NCBI GenBank assembly: GCA_004802705.1
Contig: SGPL01000132.1
Coordinates: 1 to 64,000 of the forward strand
Length of the DNA: 64,000 bases
Direction: 5' to 3'
Origin: Bondarzewia mesenterica
Lineage: Eukaryota > Basidiomycota > Agaricomycetes > Russulales > Bondarzewiaceae
Shown: positions 1-11,599 of the stretch, in pieces
How positions within the stretch are numbered: position 1 is the first letter of the stretch
Layout: the number at the start of each line of letters is the position of its first letter
Notes under the pieces: generated by a model
Databases searched by the model: none
What the model was told of the DNA's origin: nothing
What the model saw: the letters and a program-made list of their open reading frames with translations, nothing else
Made by a program: the position numbers and the translations under genes

Positions 1-443
1 ATTTCTAAAGATTGTAATGTATGGAAGTATAATGGTACATTTATGGATGGAGAATGCATATTTGAAACCATGTATTCAAATATTATACAAACTCAATTGC
101 ACTCATTAAATAGAAGATCAGCTTCAATATTAATTTATTCAAAGCTTTGATGAAGTTTATTTTAGAATTTTAAGATAAAGTTGAAAAGAGGTGGGAATCA
201 TTCATGCCGTGCAATGCAGCGGCCCTCTCCTAACAAGTTAGATATTACTAATATACCGTATTCACCACTGTATACCTACTGATTGCTTCTTACTGTACTA
301 GTACTTATTTCTTACTGTACTACTGATTACTTCTTACTGTACTACTAGTTATTTCTTACCGTACTACTTATTTACTTATCTCTTACCTTACTAATAATTT
401 CTTCTCACTAGTTACTTCTTACTTGTGGCACACCCACTTTACT
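1..443. repeat. AT-rich flank with a degenerate minisatellite
   Basis: No gene is recognisable here. From about 245 to 430 the sequence is a degenerate tandem array built from a unit of roughly 25 bases containing ttactgtactactgatt and ttacttcttac, repeated about six times with drift. The array abuts the tRNA-like sequence at 444-533 and could be the 3' tail of a minus-strand SINE. The first 240 bases show nothing identifiable. Confidence 0.5.
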
Positions 444-533
444 GATTAGATGGGGATTCGAACTTACAATCTACTAGTTCACACCTTTCATATTTACTTA
501 GGAATTTTGGCAGCATTACCACTCAACCAGAGA
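444..533 (-). repeat. tRNA-derived SINE-like relic
   Basis: Read on the minus strand this segment has an A-box-like block (TGGTTGAGTGGTAAT) near its start and a B-box-like block (GTTCGAATCCC) near its end, at a spacing typical of a pol III tRNA promoter. The flanking 7-base arms do not pair as an acceptor stem and the T-stem is not complementary, so it is not a functional tRNA. A tRNA-derived SINE head, with the minisatellite on its 3' side as tail, is the best reading. A decayed tRNA with a long variable arm is an alternative. Confidence 0.4.
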
Positions 534-999
534 GTCATAAATACCATAGAATATCAATTTCCTACATACACCTATGAGACAGCAGTCCAAATGTCAAAAC
601 AATGTATTCTGATAAACTGTGCAGCTTGCCAGACGCGGTGCATTCGGGCAAGCTTGGAAAGACATTTTGCTTTAGACATTTTGCTTTAGACACAGCGGAG
701 ACGTCCACAGCACCACGACTGACGATGAGACACGCGAGCTTGTCAGATTAGCACGGGAGACAGCATCGTGGAAATCACTCAGCGTCAAACAAAAAAAAAC
801 AAATGACAGAGAACATGACGTCCACAGGCCAATTAGACCCTGCGCAGTGTCGTTGAGCCCGAACTCTCGACCTAGCATATTGCGAGAGATTTTTGTTCAT
901 CAGGACAAAGCCGAAGTCAGACGAGACTGGGTATTCAAGACTGGAGTCAGTCAAGTCGTACTGGGTGGTGAGCATGTGCATCGACTGGCATGTGCGAGA

Positions 1000-1949
1000 G
1001 TGAACAGAGAGAGAGAGGAAAAGCGATGGCATTGAGGTGGTGCAAACACAAACAATGAGCACAAAATCACTACTCACAGCGATATGTCTGTCTCCCCAAA
1101 AGCCGCCTATCACTAGTGGAATGTGCATCTGCGAGGATGACGTTTGAGACACGGCTGACAACGAGCTTGCAGATGTCGAGGGTCACACTGACTGGCTGTT
1201 CCTCCGGCTGTTCCTGCACCAGAAGGGACTGATTGGGCATTTGGGCTCTCGAAGCCTGGATGGAAGGCGTCTGATTCGGGATCTGTGAATTGGTGGGGAA
1301 AGGAGGTATCCCGCAGGGTTCCATATACAATGTTTTTGCCCTCTGGAGTGCCAGCGGCATTGGCGCACGAGGCGGCAAATGTGATACATATGTCTCTCTC
1401 ATACTAGACGTGTACGGAGGGATGCTCTCTGGGCGAGCCCAGAGGCGTGTGGTATTGTGGAGACTTGTTTCGAGGTGGAGGCTGCAACTGCGGGGGCTAC
1501 AGAGGCAATTCACACTTCAGGCTGCCTGGGCGCTGAAGGTCCCTCTCATTTTTCCAAATGTCCCTCTGATCCGCAGCAGCAATGGCACCTCTCTGTCCAC
1601 CGTCCTGCTCCTTCGGACCGATGCGCACAGTGGCCCTCAATCTCTCCATGACAGGATCTTTAGGCGGTGATCCTGATTCGAACAGGGCCTTTGGCACCAG
1701 TTTGGACAACGCACCTCCTGCGTATGTCAAGATGGTGCACTCGGGGGTGCCACCGCAAGGGCTGGTGTTCAATGATAATAAAATTGGAGTGTTCACACTG
1801 TCGTCAGGCATAAGAAAGGCCTCGCCATGAGCCACCGCCATCTCATTAGCCGTCGTCACCTCGATAGTCATCGTCGCTCGCTTCGACAGCCATCTCGTCT
1901 TGATGACCAGCGCTCCTTCAGCGATAGGGTCTAGCGTGCACAGGCTCAT
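1000..1949 (-). pseudogene. multi-copy gene-derived repeat, unidentified protein
   Basis: Two minus-strand open stretches (1949-1497 and 1513-1070) together look like exons of an unrecognised protein. The more 5' one includes MSLCTLDPIAEGALVIKTRW and Pro/Gly-rich sequence. The 3' one ends in a conserved block (VSVTLDICKLVVSRVSNV) followed by a donor-like gtgagtagtgat at about 1078-1067. A second copy of the last 200 bases lies at 46600-46810 with mostly conservative amino-acid changes (VSATLDIYKLIVSHISSI), which argues the frame was once coding. No family is recognised. The 5' side abuts the truncated DBP6 pseudogene at about 1980, suggesting a rearrangement junction. Confidence 0.4.
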
Positions 1950-1982
1950 GCATTAGAGTGGAGCTGGATGCAGACTGTATTT

Positions 1983-4146
1983 ATAAACAATTTACTGAGC
2001 GAGATGAGGTCGGAACAAACCAGCCTAGGACCACACCACGTCAGCACTCATCATTCCACTTGCTCCAGCAGAACAGAGGAAAGAGAATAGAAATGGCGCA
2101 CGCATATGTCGATCTCCTGTGCCTTGAATTTTTTTGAGGATGGATTTCTGCTCGGATGGAGTCAGGTCACTGGAATATGCCCATATGACGATGGGCTTTG
2201 CCTCGACTTTGTCCTCCACATTTGATGATGATGACGCTGGCCACCGCGCGTTCTCAAAAAACTCGAATAGCTGGACAAGGCACCGCGTCGACTCTGCTGA
2301 CTTCGTGAATGCCAGTGCGTTCCTCAGAACATGCACATGCATGAGGTGGAATTGCATCAGCGGCTTTTGAGATGAATCGCAAACAATCATGTGTTTCTGT
2401 TCACCCAGTCAATGTGAGAGAATCAGCAAAACTGAGAGAAATGCTGATCGCACCTTCAAGGTCGCAGGCATACTGAATTGCTCCATAACGACGCCCAGCA
2501 CGCCCTCATTGCTGGCTGCTCCCCGCGATGTACAATGATATATCTTGCATCCCGCAACTCCAATGCCGCGATCTTTCCTGGATCACCCATGAGCATAGCA
2601 GAGAAGAGCAGCTTTTGACATGATGTTTCTTTCTTCTCATCAATGTCCGTGTGTACAGTCGGCACGTCTCACAGGAGATGAAGAAATGCCGGAGAAAGGG
2701 AGTCGGGATACGGGAGCGATGATGATAGAGAAGAGGCATTTTCCAAATAGGAAACTGAAAGTGGAGGGCGGGTGGTGGCAAGGACTTGGGCAAGCCAGTC
2801 TTGGAAGGACTGTGCTGGTAGACGGTCAGCCTCTTCTATCACCTGCCGAATTGACAGTCAGTTCTCGGACTTGAGAAGACATTGGAACGGAACAAATCTT
2901 ACAAGGAACCGCAGGTGCTGCATTGAAAAATTCAGCGTCCCATTCAGATGGTCCATCAATCGCCCAGGCGTGCATATCAAAATGTCTACTTTACTAGAGC
3001 CACCCTGCAGACTATCGGCCGAGTTGAATACAATCCTAACATCATTCTCAATAAGTCTGACTTACTGTTGTGACCTGTCTGAGATGAGCTAATTTTGCTC
3101 GTGCGTGAATGAGTGCTGTCCTGTTGTGGTCCCTATTTGATCTGCTGTGCTGAGCTTCTCAACTGATGACTAAAAAAAGATTCAGGCATACCTTTAAACC
3201 TCTGCCTTTGCTTACAGCTTCAAAAATCTCTCACACCTGAGCAACAAGATCACGCGTGGGCAAAACAATCAAAGCACGTAAACGTGTCACTACCCGAGCA
3301 GACAGAGTCTGCATGCAGCAAGTGCAATTACGTGCGTAAGTGTATGACTGAGACAACTAAAAAAACAGAATTACCTCGACGATGGGCAAGACGTAAGCCA
3401 GAGTCTTTCCGCTCTCAGTTAGCGCAGAGACGCAGATGTCACTGGGAGGATTATATGAGAGATATAATGATCGCTGAAGGTGACTAGGAGGAAGCAGTAA
3501 TGGAAGCGGCGTGGTCTGCACGGCACATTCACAAGATGAGCAAAAGACTCAGTTAGTATATCAAAGCATAGCTCGACCTAATACAAAAAAAAAATTGAAA
3601 AGGAAAGCGCGCACCAGCGAACAGCTCCTCGATCCCCAACCCCCTCAATCGCATTCTCGTCCATAGGCTGAGTTTCATCTCTGTTCGTCCTCTTCATCAT
3701 TGAATATCAGTTTAATGGTGAGGGTGGGGTCCGAGCTGGGCGTGTGCGAATGCGCGATCGAGACCCTGTATGGCAAGTTCGGATCTAGCTGGGGCATTGG
3801 GGTGTGCGGGAATGGGAAAGGACGAGAGCAAGGAGGATAGGCTGTGGGTGGCTGGTGGAGGTGATGCGAGAGGGATGGGTGATGTAGGTGCAGTTTTGGA
3901 CTCATTTTCAGTCTCGGAAGAGGAAGGACTGGGAGAGTCGAGTTTATGATGTTTTCAAGGCTGGTTTATCTGTTCACTGTCATCGTCCTGTGTGGACTTA
4001 TGATTGTAGGGACATACCTTTTGCTTCACATACATCTCCTCGAATGCCCTGTCTCGCTCACTGTCTGCCTTTTTACGAGCACGCGCTCTTCCATGGTTGA
4101 CCACCCTTAGACATTGAAAGCATTCCCGCAGTGCTGGCATTTTCAA
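1983..4146 (-). pseudogene. DBP6: DBP6/DDX51-type DEAD-box RNA helicase, pseudogene
   Basis: This is a remnant of the nucleolar ATP-dependent RNA helicase that acts in 60S ribosome assembly. Reading down the minus strand: Q-motif region VQTTPLPLLLPP (about 3515-3480), P-loop ALTESGKTLAYVLPIVE (3426-3376), motif Ia PTRDLVAQV (about 3260-3234), VDILICTPGRLMDHLNGT (about 2985-2930), VIEEADRLPAQSFQDWLAQV (2844-2785), KLLFSAMLMGDPGKIAAL (motif III region, about 2610-2557), FTKSAESTRCLVQLFEFF (about 2306-2253) and AYSSDLTPSEQ (about 2180-2148). It is broken by in-frame TGA (3233-3231) and TAG (3091-3089), by loss of the canonical GSGKT and DEAD residues (now ESGKT and EEAD), by one extra base in a 7-T run (2129-2135), and by loss of everything after VCSDLIS near 1983, so motif VI is missing. 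Introns are still visible, so it is not a retrocopy. The N-terminal exons to 4146 are less certain. Confidence 0.85.
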
Positions 4147-4440
4147 GTCTCGGATGGTTTAGAAGCATCGGGAGGTCGAGTTGGCCGCATAGATTAATGA
4201 TACAACACAGAAAATGGATTTACATTGAAAGAGAAGGAGCGGGAAATGTTGGAGGATGCAAGGAGCAGTTAGGATCACTTCCGGTCGATTCTATCTCGCC
4301 TGCAATGGCATTACAATGATATCATCTTATTATTATCTACTTGTAATACCATTATCATATGTAGTTTCATTACAACAAGTTACAACAAGACTATCTTGTC
4401 ATTGCATATCCCTTACAACTTAAAGATAACGTAAATCCAT
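4147..4440. other. AT-rich spacer
   Basis: A short spacer between the helicase pseudogene and the next minus-strand gene. From 4310 it is very AT-rich with loosely related ttacaatg / cattgtaa blocks at 4312 and 4438, which could be ends of a tiny MITE but are too short to support one. Confidence 0.3.
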
Positions 4441-5500
4441 TGTAAGGCAGATAAGGATTTTCTGACAGTGTGCTAAGCTGAGACAACGACAGAGCTGCGA
4501 ACTTCTCGCTGATATTCTCCTTGCCAATCTCTATAACCAGGGTCTCTGAGACATTCTGGGCTTTGGTGTGTTGCTCAATGCTTCAGTTAAATGGCTCGAC
4601 CATCGCCATCAATGTGTTGCATCGGCTCTTGTCTGATGCTGTAGCTTCCGTGGCGGTGGGGCTCATGAAAGATGTATGTGTCGTATCAGTGTGCGACATC
4701 ATTGAAGGTGGGACTTGCAGCGTGGAAGGCCGCCTGCTAGCTGATGACATCTTTGATTGAGTGGAGGATGGAGGATCACCAGTGGAACTCTCCGACACTT
4801 GGCAGGATCCCATTCCATTGGTCATGTGGGTTTGCTCTGAGCCAGAGCCAAATATCTTCCCAAAACCCATCTTGTCGATTGACAAGCCTTTGCGATGATG
4901 TCCCCAGCTGGATGAGCCTGAGCCCGAGCCAGTTGAACCTAATTCAGCCTAAAGATATGATGCTTTCTCTGCATTGTAATTCGGTGTGGCCGGTGGGCTA
5001 CCCACATCGATGGTGACCGTTGGTGGCTGCATCTTGAGTGGAGAGACGGAGGACATGGGTACCGCAGAAGATGGGCCTCTGGTGGAACTGATAGAAGGTC
5101 TTCTTGGTGTCGTCTCCTGCTTGACCGAGTGCGCACAGTGGGTTGTGGGTGAATTGCGGGGCTCTACGGGGTTCTCTCTACTCCAGCAATTGAGACCGAT
5201 AACGGTTGCATCCGCGGCGGTGATCAACTGGTCCCTAGAGCCTGTTCCTTACCTTCAGGCTCACCGTACAGTCTGCATTCCTTCGGCTTCCTCCCTCGGG
5301 TGAGATAGTACCATTGGCGGCGGTTGAGGACAGAACATCCTCTCGCCTGGAGCTGGCAGCAAGTTGGCTGGAATCCATCGGGACATGTTCATTCCTGTTC
5401 ATGATGCTGTGGTCAATAGCAGAGGCAGAGAGTGGAGCAGGGATGACCTCGGCAGCCTTATCGGGTGTCTAAGTGTTCGCCTCTGTTCGCCTCCCACTGG
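4441..5500 (-). pseudogene. Ser/Thr/Pro-rich protein remnant
   Basis: Minus-strand frames give long low-complexity but protein-like stretches. One at 5227-4949 includes PRRPSISSTRGPSSAVPMSS and VTIDVGSPPATPNYN. Another at 4885-4583 includes MSIDKMGFGKIFGSGSEQ, ASRRPSTLQVPPSMMS and NTLMAMVEPFN, then TGA (4585-4583), and the same frame continues as IGKENISEKFAALSLSQL to about 4450. The regular Ser/Thr/Pro composition and the continuing frame past the single stop suggest the C-terminal, non-catalytic tail of a signalling protein. No domain is recognised, so no function is assigned. The TGA could be a mutated CGA, or an intron may skip it. Confidence 0.45.
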
Positions 5501-5835
5501 AAAGACGGATTGTCATTACCATGACAGTTGTTTGTATGTGTGGACGATCGGCCACGGCTTAAGTAATCGCGCCACAGTTTAAGGAGTGGAGGGACCTTGC
5601 AAGCAAGGTAATTACTGTCTCTTCAGGGTTGCCAACATTGCCTAGTACTTACTTCAACTTAATCCGTTAATGCCAGGCTCTTCATAGGATTCAAAACGGC
5701 AGGACTATCGTGAACTCGCAAGCAAACCTGTACCAGTACACTGAAGAGATGTGTATTGCTGTCTGCCATGCTGTCACAAATAGCAGTCGTATGTACGATA
5801 CGATCGAGCAATGACAGTGATACAAAAATATAGCT
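5501..5835. other. intergenic, nothing recognised
   Basis: Upstream of the Ser-rich gene and downstream of the sugar transporter. No convincing coding frame, RNA gene or repeat was seen. It includes the likely 3' flank of the transporter. Confidence 0.3.
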
Positions 5836-8342
5836 TCACACTGCATGATCGTCTGCCTCATTTCCCGGGATTGCCACGCGTCTAAACTGGTGCGAAGTAG
5901 AATATTTCCTTGGCCGATGGAACACTTCGTCGATCTCCTCCAACGTAAGCCCTTTCGTCTCCACGAGTGTAGATAACGATGAACTCGAAAACGTCCCAGA
6001 CCAGAAAGATGACGTAGACTGTAGAGGATCTTGTAATAAGTCGAAGAAATGTATATCAATAACTGCACAGACGACGTACCTTTCCAAGCGATTCTCTCTA
6101 GAGCGACGGGAAGTTTAACGAAGAGGTGAGCACAAGATAATTCATGGTAATCGAAATGGCTTACGCGAATGTGTTTATACAAGAAGAGGCCTGGGTTACG
6201 AGATTCTGGAAGGCCAAACCTTTCGCGCGAGCTTCGTAACTCAAGACTTTGGTACCATACAATGCTTGCCTGAACATGAATATTAGCAACACAATTGATC
6301 AAGGTCGATGGGCAACAAACTGACATAGGCGTGTATCCGTAGCTGAACAAGACCATGAAAATGTATATCCAGGCAATGCCAGCATTCGAGCGTGTAGAGC
6401 TTGAATGACCAGCATCACTGAGACGACCGGTGACAATAGCGAGCGTCACCACACAGCATCCCGTCGACATGAGCAAAATTCTGCGTCTCCCAATATGGTC
6501 AGCAGAAGCTGAGCCCTGCATCCGGAAAAGACGATAAATACGCAAACCCAGTAATAGATAAAATATAACTCACAGCAAGGGCACCAAGAAATGAAGTCAC
6601 CGAATTCACGAAGTTGAGGGTAAGCTGCTTGTTCTGAGATGTGATGCCCGCGTTTTTGAGCAGCAAAGGAAATAGGTGATAAGGCCATTGCCAGACAGCT
6701 GGCCGAATGATCCCATAAGAATGACCATCCATGCACGGTATCGGTCCGCTCGAGTGCGGAAGAGCGATCGAAAGTCCCACCAACGTTCTAGCGATAGATT
6801 GTATTAAATATATGCATACAGACGTCTCATAACTTCGGAACGTACTGTCACTTCCACCAATTTGAAATTTCTCGTCGATCTCGTCGATTTCCAGATCGAC
6901 GAGAGGAGATATTAGGATCGCCAGTGCTTGAGTGTAGCTTGGCTAAGATATTGCGTGCCTGATCTGCTTTGCCTATTGAATAGAGCCACCTGGGGCTACA
7001 TAATTGTTCATGTCAGAAAAGGACTCGTCTGAACAAAGAATAATGCCTACGATTCAGGGCATAAGAAAACAAAAATGACATTGAGAGCTGCTGGGACGAT
7101 CTGTGGAGACGATGAACGTCATGAAATTTCGCGACAGTACGGAAAGCTCAGACCTGAATGAATAGAGGCAGGCGCCATGACCAGTCGCTGCATACTTTCC
7201 GGTGGAGACCATCATCCCGGTAGCTGTCATCTGGCCTACGTAGTAGCTATCAGATGCAGTTGAGGGGTTGATGATCTATACTGGAATGATACAGTGAAAC
7301 CCACAAAGAGTTAAGGATTCCAAGGAACAAGCCTCGAGATTGAGGAGGCGTGAGTTCGGCAAGGTAGGATTTTGCAGATGCTCCAGCAAGAGTAGACCCC
7401 AGACCTATAGGCAACTTAGAGTATTAGAACCAGCGGGAAGAATAGGAAGCAGTGGCACATACCCGTCAAGAAACGACCACCGATAAAGATGCTTCGGTTC
7501 TTAGCGGTCGCAGTCACAGCGGCGCCGACACTGTGCCAGGAGCAAGTATTTGGCAGTGAGTGTTATGCGAGTGAGAGGATACTTACATCAAGATTGAGTT
7601 CCCTGTGAACATAGAAGCTCGTCTTCCGAACTTATCAAGGAGATATGCTGTAGTGTAGAGGTCATTCGGGTTCCCGCCTGCAGAAAAAAAGCGAGAGGTT
7701 ACATGCTGGCAAGGCGCCACTACCGTCGTCGTGATATTCAGTATATACTCGTCAAGATAGAAGCAACGGACCACATACACGAGAGATCCGCTGTTCGAGG
7801 GCCGGTATGACAATTAGAAAAAGCGATTTTGGTAACTCATGAGCACATACATCGTGAAAATCCCAAAAACAATGCTGAGAACGATAATGAGTCAAGTGTA
7901 TCGAATTGAAGTGCATACTTATGGCTATGGATCCTTACCCAGTCTTAGTACCTGCGCCAGTCATCCCAAAATAATGTTGATATTGCATCATGGAATTGAC
8001 TCCGCCCATGACCTAAAGATATTCAGAAGAGTTGGGAAAGATGGGCCTGGAGATGATAAACGAACTGTGCCTTCAAAACCACTGTCCACGGAACAGCCGC
8101 AAGCGCAAAGAGCGATTAGATAGAACTAGAAGCAAAGTTCAGCAAAAATGTTGCATGATAAACAAGATACACACCTGGAAAGCGCGCCATGAACCAGATC
8201 TCACGCCCGGGTCAACAGCGAGTGCTATATTGAGCGCGGCTTGCCTTTCCTCAGGCGAAGCTATCTTCCTCTTCTCAACATGCTGGACCTCGGCCTGCTG
8301 GTTATTGTCCGACGGCGTGCGTTTCACAGTTGAAAAATCCAT
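5836..8342 (-). pseudogene. MFS sugar transporter with two frameshifts
   Basis: A fungal major facilitator (sugar porter) gene for plasma-membrane sugar uptake. The N-terminus, KRKIASPEERQAALNIALAV (about 8270-8210), is typical of the lactose/hexose permease-like fungal branch. Then come LLDKFGRRASMFTGNSIL (7639-7586), the spliced exon VGAAVTATAKNRSIFIGGRF (about 7530-7470), AGASAKSYLAELTPPQSRG (about 7393-7337), PES-WLYSIGKADQARNILA (about 7045-6935), [20 protein letters not shown] (6666-6607), a DxIGRRR loop (about 6497-6480) and VETKGLTLEEIDEVFHRP (about 5970-5916), the conserved sugar-porter tail. Two single-base frame breaks are visible, near 6903 (just before VDLEIDEIDEKFQIGG) and near 7190 (between GMMVSTG and WSWRLPLFIQ). 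Most introns have intact GT/AG ends. It is either a young pseudogene or a gene with sequence errors. Confidence 0.75.
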
Positions 8343-8980
8343 GAGTTTAGAAAGGACAATTCAACACAATGTGAACCGGAGGCTTGAGTTTTGGGTGACA
8401 GGACGATGGCTTTTTATCTCTGCCTCTCCGCCACTCTGGAAGGGGCATTCAGAAATCGTGTACCCCACTGGAGAAACAGCGTTTGAAGCGATCACCCCAG
8501 GTCAGATGTAAAACGCCAAGCTACCAAGGAGACACTACCGCCCATGTTTACCGAATACCTCACTAAATCACTCGCCATAAGATCGAAAAGCAGCGGGTCC
8601 GGCGAAAAATATGCCCGAATATGGCAAGACTCGAGGATGAACTGGCGACGAAAACCGAGAATTCCGCACTTGGAACCATCCCCCCGCGGAGGACCAACCG
8701 AGTTCGCCCTGTGTGCCTATGCAGTGAATTATCTCTGTCAAACCACACCTGCTTCGAAAGTGCACTTTAGGAACAGAGGACACCTTCCTGGAGATGCGCA
8801 GACTAAATTGCTTGTATTTATTATCATTGATAAAAATGACCAACTGCAATGTTAGAGAAGTAAAGGATCGCGTCCTAATTAACTGTGACTCAACAGATGA
8901 TAAGATGCAATCCACAGGAGCCTTATGACCAGAGTTTACAAGTCAGGTTACTACTAGGTTAGCGCTCCGGCCCTCCAGAG
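8343..8980. other. intergenic, nothing recognised
   Basis: The 5' flank of the transporter and 3' flank of the next minus-strand gene. Short open frames on both strands show no recognisable protein and are probably chance. Confidence 0.3.
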
Positions 8981-9830
8981 TAAAACTTCAGTTCTTATCA
9001 GTTGGGATCAAGTGGCAACACTTACCTTGAACGAAGACGCGACGGCATGTCGTGAAATACAGAGGGTTGCCGTACGTCTTCCATCATGCGGACATGAAGG
9101 TCGCCGGACAGTCGGTAGATTACAAAGGAAATGTTCGCCGACAACATCTGCGCGGCAAAGAGGCGTGTTCCCTATCAATCTGTCGGACGCCATCACGAAT
9201 CACACTTTACCTATATTGCGTTGCTTGTCTACACTTCCACGCTCTAGCCAAAGATTAGCGTCTTCTTCAGAAAGAGGTCACTTACTGCATTTTGCCGCCT
9301 ACGACAGAATGATGTAGAGATCCTTGCATACCTGATGGTTCAGATTTTTTAGAATGACAGCTGGCTGTGGCTTTGTCTGCTTCAGATTTGTCCCTCGATG
9401 AGAATTTTCTATACACGTGTGTAGTGTAGAAATTCAGTTGGTATTGCAGAGATGACTGACTTGTGCATACACGAACCTGACGAACTCCAAATCGAGAGGC
9501 CATGTGAGTCGCGCCGAATCTCTCCTCCAAGTACAATGCAGCTTGACACGAGAAAAACAAACTCTGATAGGAAAGCAGCGGGAACAAATACCTTGGACAC
9601 CATGATGCGTTCGCAGAATTGCAGAACGAATTCAATGCCTCAAAACTATTGATCAGCATCACAGCGAAGGTGAGCAGAAATTTCAGTCAGTCCAGTCCAA
9701 GATGGTGAGGAACGTGATCGATTGCCAGTGTGGTAGATTTTGCATGAGCCCTAGCGGCTCCTACTTACAATCCACCTGAATTTGGCGATAATGTTATTTG
9801 GGTGATAGTTCATTGTGGAAGCGCATGTCG
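8981..9830 (-). CDS. unidentified multi-exon gene
   Basis: Several minus-strand segments look like exons separated by GT-AG introns: NYHPNNIIAKFRWI (about 9809-9768, donor gtaagt), IEFVLQFCERIMVSK (about 9643-9599), ALYLEERFGATHMASRFGVR (9547-9488), KFSSRDKSEADKATAVILKN (about 9408-9349) and LFAAQMLSANISFVIYRLSG (about 9156-9097) running on to HVRMMEDVRQPSVFHDMPSR and a gtaagt donor near 9025. The phases do not all join cleanly, so exon limits are uncertain and the gene may be damaged like its neighbours. I do not recognise the family. The mix of charged and hydrophobic residues suggests a soluble protein. Confidence 0.4.
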
Positions 9831-10001
9831 AAAGCTGACAGGAAGATTTCCCTGCGCGGTGAATGACTGGGCAACATAACTACAGCAGGTATGGCCTGCA
9901 ATATCAAAACCGGACTGTGCACATTGCAGACAGCTATAATATGTCCAACATGAGCAGTGGAACGCAATGAAACGAGACAAACCGAGCATATTGACTGACT
10001 T

Positions 10002-11599
10002 TCAATCATTGAATTTGATTCGGGTTCCCTGAGAGGGGACAATGGACCCAACGTCCTTCTCTTTCATTTTTCTCTTTGCTTCCCAGGATGGATGCAATGG
10101 GCGCTCATCTTCCACAATTTGTCTCGATTTGGAATTTTGCCTATCGAACGGAACTTTCGCAGGCGTTCCGGACCATCCCCATTGTGCTGAAGCCGATGGA
10201 TTATTCAGTGCAGGACGAGGAACTGCCCTAGGCCCTCCCATATGCCGAGGTGCGGACGTATTGCGGAGATTCATTTTGCTATCCCTCGACATCCCGCGAA
10301 GCTGATTGCTGCGAGACGATGCCTCTGCACGTTTTTTGAGGTGTACGGCATTCTTGCCATATTTCTTCTCCCAGATACTGAATAAGGAGGAATAAGGAGG
10401 TGCTGAAAACGGGCGCAGACAGAACATACGCTCTCCGTGCCCTTTGGCCCCTTCTATTCTTGCGCGTGGTATCGACTTGATCCGCCTCACCGTCGCTCCA
10501 TTCCGAATCAGAGTCGCCACGCGTGAAACCGACGGAAAGAGAAGGTAAAAACCGGGATTCCGTGCTGCGAGGCTTTGACTTCGCCTTTGACCCATCCGAT
10601 GCATGCTGGGGAGGGCGATTTGAAGGATCGTCCTCATCTGAATTAGACCCTTCCGACCCACTATTACCCTTCGCACAATTACCGCCAATACCCGAACCGC
10701 TGGCATCCTGCTGAGGCTCGTCGTCCACCGTCCCTGATTCCCACCCGTCATCTGCCGGCTTAGCAGCATCCTGGGGCCAACTACCTTCTTGGTCTGAAGC
10801 ATCATCTAATTCATCACTAACCTCTCGGTTCCGACTGGTGTCGACTTTGCCGCTGGTTGAGGATCGCATAGGTACAGAGAGATCGCCATCACTGACATGA
10901 GCCGGTTTCGGTTGGATAATAGACTTCAGGGAAGCTACTACCGTATTGACTTCTGTCGAGAGGGCTTTTGAGCTGAGCAGCCGAGCCTCAACTTTGACAT
11001 CAAGACAATCAGAGGCATGACAAGGCTCTACTGGGATGTCTGTCGATATAGCGGATGCAACGGACGGATTTTGAGAAAGAAGCTTGTCCTTTTTCAATTT
11101 ACTGCGAATAGCAATATTTCCTATCCGCTCGTGGTTGATGTTCTGATGGACAAGTTGAACAAAAGAAAAGAAGTCAGAACAATCGCGCGCACCTTCAGCA
11201 CCTTCAGCTGAGACTCAAGCTCCTGTATCTCCTGTATATGTGAATCGGCATCTGCTCTATGGTGAAGTTGAAACACGGCAAGGAGCATGATTAGGACTGA
11301 CAAAACTCACCTCAACACCTTCAACTTCTTAACCAGCTTTTGAGTCTCGAATGTTTTCGCTTTCTTAGCCGCCTTCCTAACCTCCTTGAGGCTATGATAC
11401 TGTTCTATTTTAAATAAAAGGGGACTTCAGTAGCAGCACAGTGAGTACTCACCAGCTTCCGGCTGATTCTGTCCCTCATATCTTCCTTTACCTAACGCTA
11501 AACATGATAGCCTGCGCTGAAACAACTTTAGGAACGTACATCGTCTTCCGGCTCCGTTCTCTTTCTTTTAACCCCGCGTTGCACATTTTGAGTAGCCAT
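10002..11599 (-). CDS. BUD22: BUD22 / SRFBP1-family ribosome biogenesis protein
   Basis: A nucleolar protein of the BUD22/SRF-binding protein 1 family, required in yeast for 18S rRNA maturation and indirectly for bud-site selection. Exon 1 starts at 11599 (MATQNVQRGVKRKRTEPEDD) and ends at a gtacgt donor. Short exons follow with DRISRKLYHSLKEVRKAAKK and AKTFETQKLVKKLKVLR, the basic helical N-terminal region. A long acidic, Ser-rich middle runs 11097-10520 and includes a stretch of Asp/Glu/Ser before FLPSLSVGFTRGDSDSEWSD, a family hallmark. RRGQRARRA is joined across a 50-base intron to IWEKKYGKNAVHLKKR. The C-terminus, LHPSWEAKRKMKEK then IVPSQGTRIKFND, matches the conserved family end. All frames are open and splice sites standard. 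It shares a divergent promoter with the tubulin cofactor gene. Confidence 0.88.

Noticed and set aside
245..430. Short regular repeats suggestive of a CRISPR array
   Set aside because: Units are contiguous and degenerate with no unique spacers, and the sequence is eukaryotic.
444..533. Functional tRNA gene
   Set aside because: Pol III boxes are present, but the acceptor and T stems do not pair.
4305..4460. Small MITE with ttacaatg ends
   Set aside because: The inverted match is only about 8 bases and no target duplication was found.
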